From positions 1 to 18,583 of the forward strand of contig MSXM01000033.1 of assembly GCA_002083565.1 (NCBI GenBank): a stretch of DNA of 18,583 nucleotides, given 5' to 3'. Numbering within the stretch: the stretch's first letter is position 1; each line of letters opens with the position of its first letter. Shown piece after piece: positions 7,124 to 14,095 of this stretch. This stretch comes from Nitrospira sp. ST-bin4 (GTDB lineage: Bacteria > Nitrospirota > Nitrospiria > Nitrospirales > Nitrospiraceae). The translations under genes and the position numbers were made by a program. The notes beneath the pieces are model-generated. The model had not been told where the DNA came from and ran no database searches. It saw only the letters and a list, made by a program, of their open reading frames with translations.

Positions 7124-7155
7124 CTGCCGGGTGGAACAGGACAGGTACCCGGCAG
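7124..7155. other. Perfect 9-bp inverted repeat in a divergent promoter region
   Basis: ctgccgggt (7124-7132) and acccggcag (7147-7155) are exact reverse complements around a 14-nt spacer. The position between two divergently transcribed genes argues against a terminator and allows an operator or a leader hairpin. No U-tract follows on either strand. Confidence 0.5.
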
Positions 7156-7315
7156 AAACTCTCACCCAGTCGGCAAATCCTTCCTCACTGGCCGGTCCCA
7201 AAACTCATAACCGCTTCAATCTATTACATCTATTCAAGCCAAACTCGTTGGCACAGATGTTGAGCTAGAGCACCTCGACTCTCCTTCTTGTGACGTATCC
7301 ACTGAGGGGCTGAAT

Positions 7316-8563
7316 ATGAGCGACTGGAGCTGGTTGGGCGCGAGCTGGGATCTGCTGGGCCGTGACATGGCCTTGATCGGTGGCTTTCAGAGTCCGCTGC
7401 TGAGTTGGATCGGGGCCGGCGGAATTCTCCTTTTGTGCCTATGGCACAGCGCCTTTCTCATTCACGGCACGTTGCAAATCCGGCAGGTCATTGCCCGCCT
7501 CCACCCGGCCGTCGCCCGCCTCGCCTCCGCGCGCCACCACACGTCCCCGGAATGGATCCTGCTAGCTCATGCAAGCAAGAAGCAGCAGCAACGCGCTCAG
7601 ACGCAGGGCGCCCGGCGCGATCTGGACGATCTCCAGGAATTGGACCGTATTATGCGAACCGAGCAGACCGTGGCGGACGACTGGCTCTCCTATCGCAAGA
7701 CGTTTGCGGTGGAGCAGCCCGCGTGGTTCATTGAACCGACCGTCTCGACCGAGCGCTCCGCCGCGGAGCATTTTTCGTTTGCCTCGCTCTGCGCGACCCG
7801 TCTCAACGTCCGCTTCTACCAGCAGCTGCCCTCTTTTCTGACCGGCGTGGGTTTGATGTTCACGTTCCTGGCCATTTTGATCGGGCTGAGCAAACTGCAT
7901 GCGAACGGATCACAGATCGAAGGGATTCAAGGACTCATTAACGGCCTCGCCGGAAAGTTCGTCACCTCCGTCGTCGGACTCGCATGCGCCAATAGCTTTA
8001 TGCTTCTGGAAAAATCGTTATGGTACCGGCTCGCCAAACATCATCGACGACTGGTATCGCTGCTCGATGCAATGTTTCCCCGGAAGGTGCAAGACCGGAA
8101 CCATCCTCTGTCACAACACCCACCCGTCTCGATCAATAGCTCCTTGCAGAACGACTCCGCACATCAGCTGGTCGAGACGGTTCACCATCGTCTGGGCTCA
8201 ACGGTTTCAGCGCTCACCTCGATCTCCCAATCCCTCGCAATGCTGGGCAACACACAGAGCCGGTTGAAGCCGGAGCACCTGGCCGCCGATATCGGGGTTG
8301 AAGTACGACGAGCGCTCAAACCATTGCTGGACCCGTTGCTGGAATCCATTCGAGACCTCACCCATTCCATCGACAAACAACACCATCCTTCACCGCCCTC
8401 CCCTGCGGAAACGGACAAGATGCTTGATCGACTCATGAACCGCCTTGATGACGGCCATCTTGTTCTTGGAAACACATCGGCGTCCGAGACGGGAAAGACA
8501 GGCGGCAGATGGAGAATCCCGGGCTTCACCCGAGGGGCACACCACAAGGCAGGAGTGGAATGA
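7316..8563 (+). CDS. MotA/TolQ/ExbB-superfamily channel protein, ZorA-like
   Basis: The 415-residue inner-membrane protein has about three predicted membrane segments: 31-50, 173-193 (FLTGVGLMFTFLAILIGL) and 213-232 (GKFVTSVVGLACANSFML). The last two form the paired-helix core typical of MotA/TolQ/ExbB/ZorA proton channels, including the conserved Thr in the KFVTSVVG helix. A cytoplasmic stretch of about 120 residues separates segments 1 and 2. The tail after residue 250 includes an amphipathic helical part (about 283-352). By family, five copies surround a MotB-like dimer and convert proton flow into rotation. The ATG is preceded by GAGGGG about 7 nt away. It overlaps the next gene by 4 nt (ATGA). 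It most resembles ZorA of the Zorya phage-defence system by eye, but no effector genes follow. A TolQ/ExbB-like envelope role is an alternative. Confidence 0.78.
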   Translation: MSDWSWLGASWDLLGRDMALIGGFQSPLLSWIGAGGILLLCLWHSAFLIHGTLQIRQVIARLHPAVARLASARHHTSPEWILLAHASKKQQQRAQTQGARRDLDDLQELDRIMRTEQTVADDWLSYRKTFAVEQPAWFIEPTVSTERSAAEHFSFASLCATRLNVRFYQQLPSFLTGVGLMFTFLAILIGLSKLHANGSQIEGIQGLINGLAGKFVTSVVGLACANSFMLLEKSLWYRLAKHHRRLVSLLDAMFPRKVQDRNHPLSQHPPVSINSSLQNDSAHQLVETVHHRLGSTVSALTSISQSLAMLGNTQSRLKPEHLAADIGVEVRRALKPLLDPLLESIRDLTHSIDKQHHPSPPSPAETDKMLDRLMNRLDDGHLVLGNTSASETGKTGGRWRIPGFTRGAHHKAGVE

Positions 8564-9201
8564 ACTCGCCATTTGGACAAGAACCGTCCGATGGGCCGTC
8601 CACATTAGCCAGTGGAATCGCCGACCTCATGACCTCGCTGGCGGTGATCTTTATTCTCTTACTGGCGGCCTATATCACCAGGGTCGAAGATGGAAATGCC
8701 AAGCCGGCGAGCTCCACGAATCCTGCGACGGCCGGGCATGAAGCGCCGCGGCAACCGCATCAGCTGACGGTTGAACGGAGCAGTATCGAGCCCGACGTCA
8801 TGCGCGTCGTTATTCCAGAGGCCATCCTGAATTTCGAACTGGGCAAGAGCACGCTGTTGCCGCCGGCTGAAGCATTCCTGGCCGATACGATCCCCTACTA
8901 CGCCACCATGATCTGCGGTCCGCAGGGCCATGAGGTGGAGTCCTTTGTGATCGAAGGCTATACCGACGACCAGGGGGACGATATCCGCAATCTTCGATTG
9001 AGCCAGGATCGGTCGTTCGCCGTGTTGGTGAAAGGATTGGAAGTCATTCGTGCCCGTCTACCCTGGGCCTACGAATGTTTCCAGCAGAAGGCGTCAGCGA
9101 ACGGACGCGGGCGCCAAGACCTCGTGCGCAATGCGGCAGGACAGCCGGATCGGGGAAAAAGCCGCCGTGTCATCTTCAAGATTCATTTGCGTCATGCCTG
9201 A
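8560..9201 (+). CDS. MotB/OmpA-like stator partner, ZorB-like
   Basis: The 213-residue protein has a short cytoplasmic N-terminus, one membrane helix (about 20-40) carrying D22 in IADLMTSLAVIFILLL, a linker (44-75) and a C-terminal OmpA-like domain. D22 is placed like the proton-accepting Asp of MotB. The OmpA domain shows the peptidoglycan-binding signature: GYTDDQG (133-139), then RNLRLSQDRS (143-152), and a late Arg pair in SRRVIFKI. The ATG at 8560 follows AGGAG closely and overlaps the upstream stop as ATGA; an upstream in-frame ATG at 8509 would lie inside the partner gene and lacks support. The protein should anchor to the cell wall and form the rotor or ion-path core inside the ZorA-like pentamer. 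It is the last gene of the operon; the next gene, hflX, is convergent 68 bp away. Confidence 0.8.
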   Translation: MNSPFGQEPSDGPSTLASGIADLMTSLAVIFILLLAAYITRVEDGNAKPASSTNPATAGHEAPRQPHQLTVERSSIEPDVMRVVIPEAILNFELGKSTLLPPAEAFLADTIPYYATMICGPQGHEVESFVIEGYTDDQGDDIRNLRLSQDRSFAVLVKGLEVIRARLPWAYECFQQKASANGRGRQDLVRNAAGQPDRGKSRRVIFKIHLRHA

Positions 9202-9269
9202 CAAAGCGGAATGGCCGAACTGTACCAGCGGCGGGAGTGAAGCACGTTAGTTCGCTGGAGATGCAGGCC

Positions 9270-10658
9270 TCATCGCATGAGCTTCTTTTTGATCACGGCA
9301 AGGTTCTCAGGGGTCGAACGCACACGTAGGGTGAGGCCCTCGGCGGTATACTCTTCGGACAGGATACGCATCCGGGCTCTGATCTCCCCGATCACCCCTT
9401 GAGCCGTGAAGGGGATCAGGAATTCCTCGTCGAGCATATCGCTCTCAAAATACGTCATGATGCGCTCACGCAACGCCTTCACATCTTCTTTGCTCCGCGT
9501 AGAAAGAAATACGGCGTCGGGATATTCCGCCTTCAGTGCCGCGATCGCCCCCGGTTCGAGACGGTCTTGTTTATTCATCACCAAGAGACTGGGAACACCC
9601 GACGCTCCAACTTCGGCTAAGACCTTCCGCGTAACCTCGAGCTGGGATCGAAAAGAGGGATCTGCGGCATCGACGACAAACAGCAACAGCGAGGCGCTGG
9701 CCGCTTCATCAAGCGTGGACTTAAACGACGCCACCAAATCATGCGGCAACTTCTTGATAAAACCGACCGTATCGGTCATGAGCACCTTCGGCCGTGTTTC
9801 AGGATACAGAGGCCGGATGGTGGTATCGAGTGTGGCGAACAGCTTGTCGGCCACGAGCACCTCGCTCCCCGTCATGGCCCGCATGAGCGAGGATTTCCCG
9901 GCATTCGTGTACCCGACGAGCGCGACGGTCAATTCGTTGTCTCGCCTTGCGCGGCGCGTATGATGTTCGTCCCCGATCGATGCCAATTCGGTCCGTAGGG
10001 CTTTCATGCGATCGCGAATTCTGCGCTTATCCAGCTCCAGACTTGTCTCTCCCGCCCCTTTCCCTCCGATTCCCCCGCTTTGCCGCTCGTTGCCGCCGCC
10101 GGTTTCACGCACTCGTGGCGCAAGATAATTGAGCCTCGCCAGCTCCACCTGGAGCCGGGCCGCTCTGGTCCGCGCATGCCTGCTGAAAATCTCTATAATG
10201 ACACCGGTACGATCGAGTACAGGCACTCCGGCGGCACGTTCAAGATTTTTCAATTGTGACGGCGACAGATCGCAGTCCACGATGACGATCTGCGCCTGCT
10301 GGCGAGAAGCAGGTAGGGCCTCGATCGTGTCATCCAATTCTTCTTCCTCTGATTCCTCCGCTGCGTCCGATGCCGCCGCCTCGCGCTTCCAGGCCGCTTT
10401 GTGCGCCGGTCGTTCAAACGAAGCCTCAGCTGTTCCCGAACCACCGGTCCACAGCGCCAATTCTGTGAGTTTTCCCCGGCCCAGAACCGTCGCATATTTA
10501 TCGGAACTGCGTTTTTGTCTGACCTGGCCGACGACCTGATACCCGAGGGTTTTCACAAGCCGTGTGAGCTCTTGAAGAGAACTTTCCAATTCCTCCCCGG
10601 TTATATGAGGGGTCTGGATCGCCACCAGCACGGCACTGGATTGTGAAGCCGTCGACAT
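9270..10658 (-). CDS. hflX: GTPase HflX
   Basis: The 462-residue protein is a ribosome-associated GTPase. By family it splits stalled or hibernating 70S ribosomes and rescues them after heat stress. The N-terminal HflX domain (about 1-190) includes KYATVLGRGKLTEL. Next come a glycine-rich linker and the family motif GGIGGKGAGETSLELDKRRI (195-214), then the G domain: G1 GYTNAGKSS (249-257), G3 DTVGF (296-300), G4 NKQD (362-365) and G5 near STRS (386-389). A C-terminal domain of about 60 residues follows. The ATG at 10658 has AAGGAG about 9 nt upstream. Residues 72-112 form an Ala/Glu-rich acidic insert inside the N-terminal domain that is longer than usual. A TATACT -10 box lies at 10685-10690. 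Confidence 0.95.
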   Translation of the reverse strand: MSTASQSSAVLVAIQTPHITGEELESSLQELTRLVKTLGYQVVGQVRQKRSSDKYATVLGRGKLTELALWTGGSGTAEASFERPAHKAAWKREAAASDAAEESEEEELDDTIEALPASRQQAQIVIVDCDLSPSQLKNLERAAGVPVLDRTGVIIEIFSRHARTRAARLQVELARLNYLAPRVRETGGGNERQSGGIGGKGAGETSLELDKRRIRDRMKALRTELASIGDEHHTRRARRDNELTVALVGYTNAGKSSLMRAMTGSEVLVADKLFATLDTTIRPLYPETRPKVLMTDTVGFIKKLPHDLVASFKSTLDEAASASLLLFVVDAADPSFRSQLEVTRKVLAEVGASGVPSLLVMNKQDRLEPGAIAALKAEYPDAVFLSTRSKEDVKALRERIMTYFESDMLDEEFLIPFTAQGVIGEIRARMRILSEEYTAEGLTLRVRSTPENLAVIKKKLMR

Positions 10659-10684
10659 CGCGTACTTCTCCTTGAGCCCATCTT

Positions 10685-10690
10685 AGTATA
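10685..10690 (-). promoter_or_regulatory. -10 box upstream of hflX
   Basis: TATACT on the minus strand (5 of 6 matches) lies 27 nt before the hflX ATG. The predicted start near 10678 leaves a leader of about 20 nt that still contains the ribosome-binding site. No good -35 box exists at 16-18 bp; TTGCGA at 20 bp is the nearest, so the promoter may need an activator or an alternative sigma factor. Confidence 0.4.
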
Positions 10691-10801
10691 GCCACCGCTC
10701 GCCCGACCAGTCGCAACAGGCGATCAAAGTGGGGTGTCTCCGGAAAACCGTCAGCAGCGGAGAGAGTGAGGCAGGGCACCCTGTGCAACCCATTGAATAG
10801 G

Positions 10802-10878
<77 letters not shown>

Positions 10879-10892
10879 ACTTCTGATCGTGG

Positions 10893-10985
10893 TGAGTGGT
10901 GAGTCCTGAGTACTAAGTTCTTGAAGATTTGGCTTGGAATCATGCATCCACCCATCTATCGCTAACCCACACTCAGCACTGGCTA
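10893..10985. repeat. Degenerate heptad-repeat tract B (intergenic)
   Basis: From 10895 the sequence reads in 7-bp units: gagtggt, gagtcct, gagtact, aagttct. Later come complementary-type units such as acccatc, tatcgct, aacccac, actcagc, actggct. This is the same two-part layout as tracts A and C. It lies between tRNA-Arg and the DUF1778/GNAT module. The remaining bases to 11082 contain nothing else I recognise. Confidence 0.55.
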
Positions 10986-11082
10986 TTCCGGGTCGCTAGT
11001 CTGAAGCGTTACCCGGTTTGCGTCAAGCCCCACAGCGTCCATCGGACAATACCGGGAATGCCTTTTCAGTCATGACATTGTC

Positions 11083-11111
11083 TTGACACAATTTTGGCAA
11101 TACGTTACTTT
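11083..11111 (+). promoter_or_regulatory. Promoter of the DUF1778/GNAT operon
   Basis: A perfect -35 box TTGACA (11083-11088) is followed after 17 bp by TACTTT (11106-11111, 3 of 6 matches). It lies 22 nt upstream of the antitoxin ATG. An imperfect inverted repeat, ttttggc with gcgcaaaa (about 11092-11120), overlaps the -10 region and could be the site where the antitoxin binds to repress the operon. Confidence 0.5.
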
Positions 11112-11133
11112 AGCGCAAAACAAGAGGTGTCCT

Positions 11134-11451
11134 ATGCCGGCTCGCGCACTACGGACTGAAAAACTAGATCTTCGGGTCAGCTCCGCAACCAAGCGAACGC
11201 TGGAAGCTGCTGCCGCTGCCTCTCATCGTACCGTTAGCGCGTTTGTCCTTGAAAGCGCACTGGCCCGTGCCGATGAAGCATTGGCGGATCGGCGAACATT
11301 CTCTTTGAGCAAGGCCAAGTGGACTGAGTTCATCGCTGCGCTTGATGCTCCTCCCCGCCACCTCCCTCGGATACAGCGCCTCTTAACAGAGCCAGGGTTC
11401 TTTGAGACACCCCTTGCACCGGACGCTCAAGACAAACACAACACACGTTGA
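11134..11451 (+). CDS. DUF1778-family antitoxin (TacA-like)
   Basis: The 105-residue protein begins with a ribbon-helix-helix DNA-binding segment (KLDLRVSSATKRTLEAAA, then SHRTVSAFVLESAL; about residues 9-45). A C-terminal part carries the family segment FSLSKAKWTEFIAALDAPP, which in this family wraps the toxin and blocks its acetyl-CoA site. The ATG at 11134 has AGAGGTG about 6 nt upstream; longer starts lie inside the promoter. The gene overlaps the downstream acetyltransferase toxin by 4 nt (TTGA). By family, it neutralises the toxin and represses the operon in complex with it. The tail after residue 85 is longer than the minimal family and is not recognised. Confidence 0.9.
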   Translation: MPARALRTEKLDLRVSSATKRTLEAAAAASHRTVSAFVLESALARADEALADRRTFSLSKAKWTEFIAALDAPPRHLPRIQRLLTEPGFFETPLAPDAQDKHNTR

Positions 11452-12020
11452 CCAGGCGCATCGAAAAACTTCAGCCGCACCATGCCGTCGACGCATTCGA
11501 CTGTGGGCAGGAATCGCTCAATCGCTTCCTCCAGAAGCACGCGCTTGAGAATCATCGCAGCGGCGGATCGCAGACCTATGTGGGATTGGCCGAGGAAGCC
11601 GTGATCGGCTACTACACGCTCGCTGTGGGCTCGGTAGAGCAAGACCAGGCCCCGGAACGAGTGAAGAAAGGGATGGCCAAGCATGCCGTTCCCGTCATGC
11701 TCCTAGCCAGGTTAGCCGTCGATCTCCACTGGCAAAAACAAGGAGCCGGTGCGGCACTACTGAAGGACGCAATGCTCCGGACTCTGCAAGCAGCTGACAT
11801 AGCAGGAATTCGCGCCTTGGTGGTTCATGCGAAAGATGATGTGGCGAGAAAGTTTTACGAGCGCTTCGATTTCTTCCCGTCGCCGACTGACCCCCTCCAC
11901 CTGTTCGCACTCCTCAAAGATCTGCGAAAAATTGTTTCAGCAGTCGAGCAAGCCCGCCTTAAACAGCAAGATCCTTGCAGTATTTATCCGCGGGCGACAT
12001 TGGAGACAGTCTGTGCCTAG
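11448..12020 (+). CDS. GNAT acetyltransferase toxin (TacT/AtaT family)
   Basis: The 190-residue protein is, by family, a toxin that acetylates the amino acid on charged tRNAs and blocks translation. Family landmarks are present: FDCGQESLNRFLQKHA (17-32), LARLAVD (86-92), the acetyl-CoA loop QKQGAG (96-101), VVHAKDDVARKFYERFDF (125-142) with the likely catalytic Y137, and a PLHLF segment (149-153). The start is TTG at 11448, overlapping the antitoxin stop as TTGA, with no clear ribosome-binding site. Translation must therefore depend on coupling, which keeps the toxin low. Relatives usually end near residue 165-175, so about 20 extra C-terminal residues here are unexplained. The module lies between two tRNA genes. 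Confidence 0.9.
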   Translation: MTRRIEKLQPHHAVDAFDCGQESLNRFLQKHALENHRSGGSQTYVGLAEEAVIGYYTLAVGSVEQDQAPERVKKGMAKHAVPVMLLARLAVDLHWQKQGAGAALLKDAMLRTLQAADIAGIRALVVHAKDDVARKFYERFDFFPSPTDPLHLFALLKDLRKIVSAVEQARLKQQDPCSIYPRATLETVCA

Positions 12021-12137
12021 CGATCCGGCGGACGAGCAAGCGAGGTTTGGTACCAAGAGCGGAAAGACCGGCAGTGTGTATCCGGCGCCTCAATTTGATA
12101 CTGCGATAAAGAGGCGACGGCCCACACGATGTGCGTA

Positions 12138-12215
<78 letters not shown>

Positions 12216-12229
12216 ACGTTTTCACAGTG

Positions 12230-12248
12230 CTGAGGATCGAGTCCTCAG
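12230..12248 (-). terminator. Short hairpin between rdgB and tRNA-Pro
   Basis: ctgagga (12230-12236) and tcctcag (12242-12248) form a perfect 7-bp stem with a 5-nt loop. It lies 40 nt past the rdgB stop and 15 nt before the tRNA-Pro 5' end. No U-tract follows on the minus strand, so it may be a weak terminator or a structure guiding RNase cleavage if rph, rdgB and the tRNA are cotranscribed. Confidence 0.35.
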
Positions 12249-12287
12249 TCCATTCAGCAATCACCTGTCGCAACAGCTTCGCACTGA

Positions 12288-12887
12288 TTATTCGGCATTC
12301 CGCATGCACAACAGATCCCGCAGCTTCAGAAACGCCCTGGCACGGTGGCTGACACGATTTTTCTCCTCCGGAGTCAACTCAGCCAGCGTCTTTCCAAGCT
12401 CCGGCACATAAAATACCGGGTCATAGCCAAATCCGCGCTCCCCCCGGCATGCCTCCGCAATCAGTCCTTCTAAAACCCCGCGGGTGGTCTGCACGTCTCC
12501 ATCGGGTGATGCGACAGCAGCGACCGTCAGGAACCGGGCAGTACGCCGTTCGCGGGGTACCCCAGCCAATTCTTGCAGCAGCTTCCGACAGTTATCTTCG
12601 TACGTCGCCTGTTCACCCGCGTACCGGGCCGCAAAGACACCGGGACGACCGCCCAACGCATCAACTTCCAACCCCGTATCATCCGCCACCGCCGTCATGC
12701 CGGTCGCACGGGCGATCTCTACTGCCTTCTTGATCGCATTGGCCTCGCAGGTCTCCCCATCTTCTTCGACTTCCGGAGATCCAGGGAATTCTGCCAATGT
12801 GCGAATTCGACTTCCAATATCCCCAAGCAACGATGCCAGTTCTTCACCTTTGTGGCGGTTCCTGGTGGCCAGCACAAACTCCTTCAC
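12288..12887 (-). CDS. rdgB: XTP/dITP/ITP pyrophosphatase (RdgB/HAM1)
   Basis: The 199-residue protein hydrolyses non-canonical purine NTPs (ITP, dITP, XTP) to the monophosphate plus PPi and keeps them out of nucleic acids. Motifs: FVLATRNRHKGEEL at the N-terminus (substrate Thr/Asn and Lys), the metal-binding and catalytic DDTGLEVDALGGRPGVFAARYAG (69 on), GFGYDPVF (152-159) and the base-binding SHRARA (180-185). I chose GTG at 12887 because AAGGAG lies 6 nt before it and relatives start with a short M-K-x-hydrophobic lead. The TTG at 12893 is nearly on top of that ribosome-binding site. It is the second gene of an operon with rph, 10 nt apart; the rph stop codon directly precedes the Shine-Dalgarno sequence. 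Confidence 0.95.
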   Translation of the reverse strand: MKEFVLATRNRHKGEELASLLGDIGSRIRTLAEFPGSPEVEEDGETCEANAIKKAVEIARATGMTAVADDTGLEVDALGGRPGVFAARYAGEQATYEDNCRKLLQELAGVPRERRTARFLTVAAVASPDGDVQTTRGVLEGLIAEACRGERGFGYDPVFYVPELGKTLAELTPEEKNRVSHRARAFLKLRDLLCMRNAE

Positions 12888-12897
12888 CGCCAACTCC

Positions 12898-13641
12898 TTA
12901 ATCCAGCTCGCCGATCAATTCCTTCTGAATCACAGTTAATCGCTGAATCGCCTGCCAACCGAGAGCCAGGAAGTCATCCATGTCCTGTTTCGCAAAGGGC
13001 GTGCGTTCCGCGGTTCCCTGTACTTCCACATACCGGCCCCGGCCGGTCATCACGACATTCATGTCCACTTCAGCCATCGAATCTTCGGTATAGGCCAAAT
13101 CCACCATGACTTCGCCGCCCACCTTCCCCACGCTCACGGCAGCCAGGTAGTCGATCAGCGGCAGCCGCTTAATCAGCCCCTTCTTCTTGAGCGCAAGACA
13201 GGCATCAGCCAAGGCGATGAACGCACCGGTAATTGATGCCGTTCTGGTCCCCCCATCCGCCTGGATCACATCGCAGTCGAGCCAAATCGAACGTTCACCC
13301 AATTGAGACAGATCGGTCACCGAGCGCAGTGAACGACCCACTAACCGTTGAATTTCCAGGGTTCTCCCGCCCTGTTTTCCCTTTACGGATTCCCGCGACG
13401 TCCGTTCATGGGTCGCACGTGGCAGCATCGAGTATTCTGCCGTCACCCACCCGGTCCCTTTCCCCTTCAAAAACGGAGGCACTTTTTCTTCCACCGAAGC
13501 CGTGCAAATGACTTTGGTATCCCCCATTTCAATGAGAACAGCGCCCTCGGCATGCTTGATGAAGTTTCTTGTCACCTTAACCGGGCGTACTTGATCTTGT
13601 TGCCGCCCATCGACCCGAACAAAACCCTTGATTCCACTCAT
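12898..13641 (-). CDS. rph: Ribonuclease PH
   Basis: The 247-residue, full-length protein is a phosphorolytic 3'-to-5' exoribonuclease that trims tRNA 3' ends and works as a hexamer. The whole chain is one RNase PH fold. Phosphate- and RNA-binding stretches are seen at SRESVKGKQGGRTLEIQRL (82-100) and DGGTRTASITGA (129-140). The acidic cluster D181, D187 and D193 lies in VDLAYTEDSMAEVDMN, followed by EVQGTAE. The ATG at 13641 is preceded by AAGGGA. It leads an operon with rdgB, a neighbour pairing common in bacteria, and has a strong promoter at 13671-13699. tRNA-Pro lies downstream on the same strand with encoded CCA. Confidence 0.97.
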   Translation of the reverse strand: MSGIKGFVRVDGRQQDQVRPVKVTRNFIKHAEGAVLIEMGDTKVICTASVEEKVPPFLKGKGTGWVTAEYSMLPRATHERTSRESVKGKQGGRTLEIQRLVGRSLRSVTDLSQLGERSIWLDCDVIQADGGTRTASITGAFIALADACLALKKKGLIKRLPLIDYLAAVSVGKVGGEVMVDLAYTEDSMAEVDMNVVMTGRGRYVEVQGTAERTPFAKQDMDDFLALGWQAIQRLTVIQKELIGELD

Positions 13642-13670
13642 TCCAGATCCCTTTCTTCAATATTCCGGCG

Positions 13671-13699
13671 ATTATAGTGAAGGCCTGAAGAAAGCGCAA
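13671..13699 (-). promoter_or_regulatory. Sigma-70 promoter of the rph-rdgB operon
   Basis: A perfect TATAAT (13676-13671, minus strand) is preceded after 17 bp by TTGCGC (13699-13694; TTG matches). The predicted start near 13665 leaves a leader of about 24 nt that contains the ribosome-binding site. Confidence 0.65.
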
Positions 13700-13773
13700 A
13701 CGATCGGCTGCTTCAGGAATTGTGGCACGGTTGAGATCATTTCATTGCATCGATCCTCACGATCTATCCGACT

Positions 13774-13812
13774 TGTACAAAATTCGGAGACCACCACGGA
13801 TAATTCTGTACA
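13774..13812. other. Inverted repeat TGTACARAATT, possible operator
   Basis: tgtacaaaatt (13774-13784) and aattctgtaca (13802-13812) match as reverse complements at 10 of 11 positions around a 17-bp gap. Half-site centres are about 28 bp apart, roughly 2.7 helical turns. The regulator is unknown. Confidence 0.4.
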
Positions 13813-13974
13813 CCAATTTCATAGCGGATTGAGCCATTGTCGATCACTGCATCACTTCACTGATGGCGCTCAACGTGACAAACAGCACCACAGGTCTAGT
13901 GATTCATCTCGCATACCCACTTTTAGAAAATGGATTTACTCATAAACACCACGTCGCACCAAATGATTTTTAAA

Positions 13975-13990
13975 TGGCACAAAAGGTGCA
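13975..13990 (+). promoter_or_regulatory. Sigma-54-like promoter upstream of the HD-GYP response regulator
   Basis: TGGCAC-AAAAG-GTGCA matches the RpoN consensus (TGGCAC, 5 bp, TTGCA) except at one base. GG and GC are spaced by exactly 10 bp, as required. It lies about 106 nt upstream of the ATG at 14096. The site is also a GCAC/GTGC inverted repeat, so chance or an operator remains possible. Confidence 0.4.
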
Positions 13991-14095
13991 TTCGAGTTAT
14001 AGATTCTTTTCAGTCCTTCAGATAGGACCGAATCAACCGATACACACATAAGACCAATAACAGCAACCTTCGAATTCAGTTAACCACCGACACCC

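Larger units (their letters stand above)
6981..7315. other. Divergent regulatory spacer between DUF748 and ZorA-like genes
   Basis: This 335-bp region contains a good sigma-70 promoter for the DUF748 gene (7020-7049), a perfect 9-bp inverted repeat (7124-7155) and the leader of the ZorA-like gene with GAGGGG about 7 nt before its ATG. I find no convincing sigma-70 promoter for the plus-strand operon. A TGGCAC sequence at 7249 lacks the GC needed for a sigma-54 -12 box. Confidence 0.5.
13642..14095. other. Long divergent regulatory spacer between rph and the HD-GYP gene
   Basis: This 454-bp stretch is richer in A and T than the genes around it. It contains the rph promoter (13671-13699), an 11-bp inverted repeat (13774-13812) and a sigma-54-like site (13975-13990). 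I see no credible coding frame or RNA gene. Its length exceeds what two promoters need, so it may hold binding sites for an enhancer-type activator or a small RNA. Confidence 0.5.

Noticed and set aside
7249..7264. Sigma-54 promoter for the ZorA-like operon
   Set aside because: TGGCAC-N5-TTGAG has the right -24 box but GA instead of the near-invariant GC at -12.
7316..9201. A complete Zorya anti-phage defence system
   Set aside because: Only ZorA-like and ZorB-like genes are present. The next gene is convergent hflX and the previous one is a divergent DUF748 gene; no helicase, nuclease or other effector is visible.
9225..9258. Bidirectional terminator between the ZorB-like gene and hflX
   Set aside because: Only a 6-bp stem (ccagcg/cgctgg) with a 22-nt loop and no U-tract; too weak to call.
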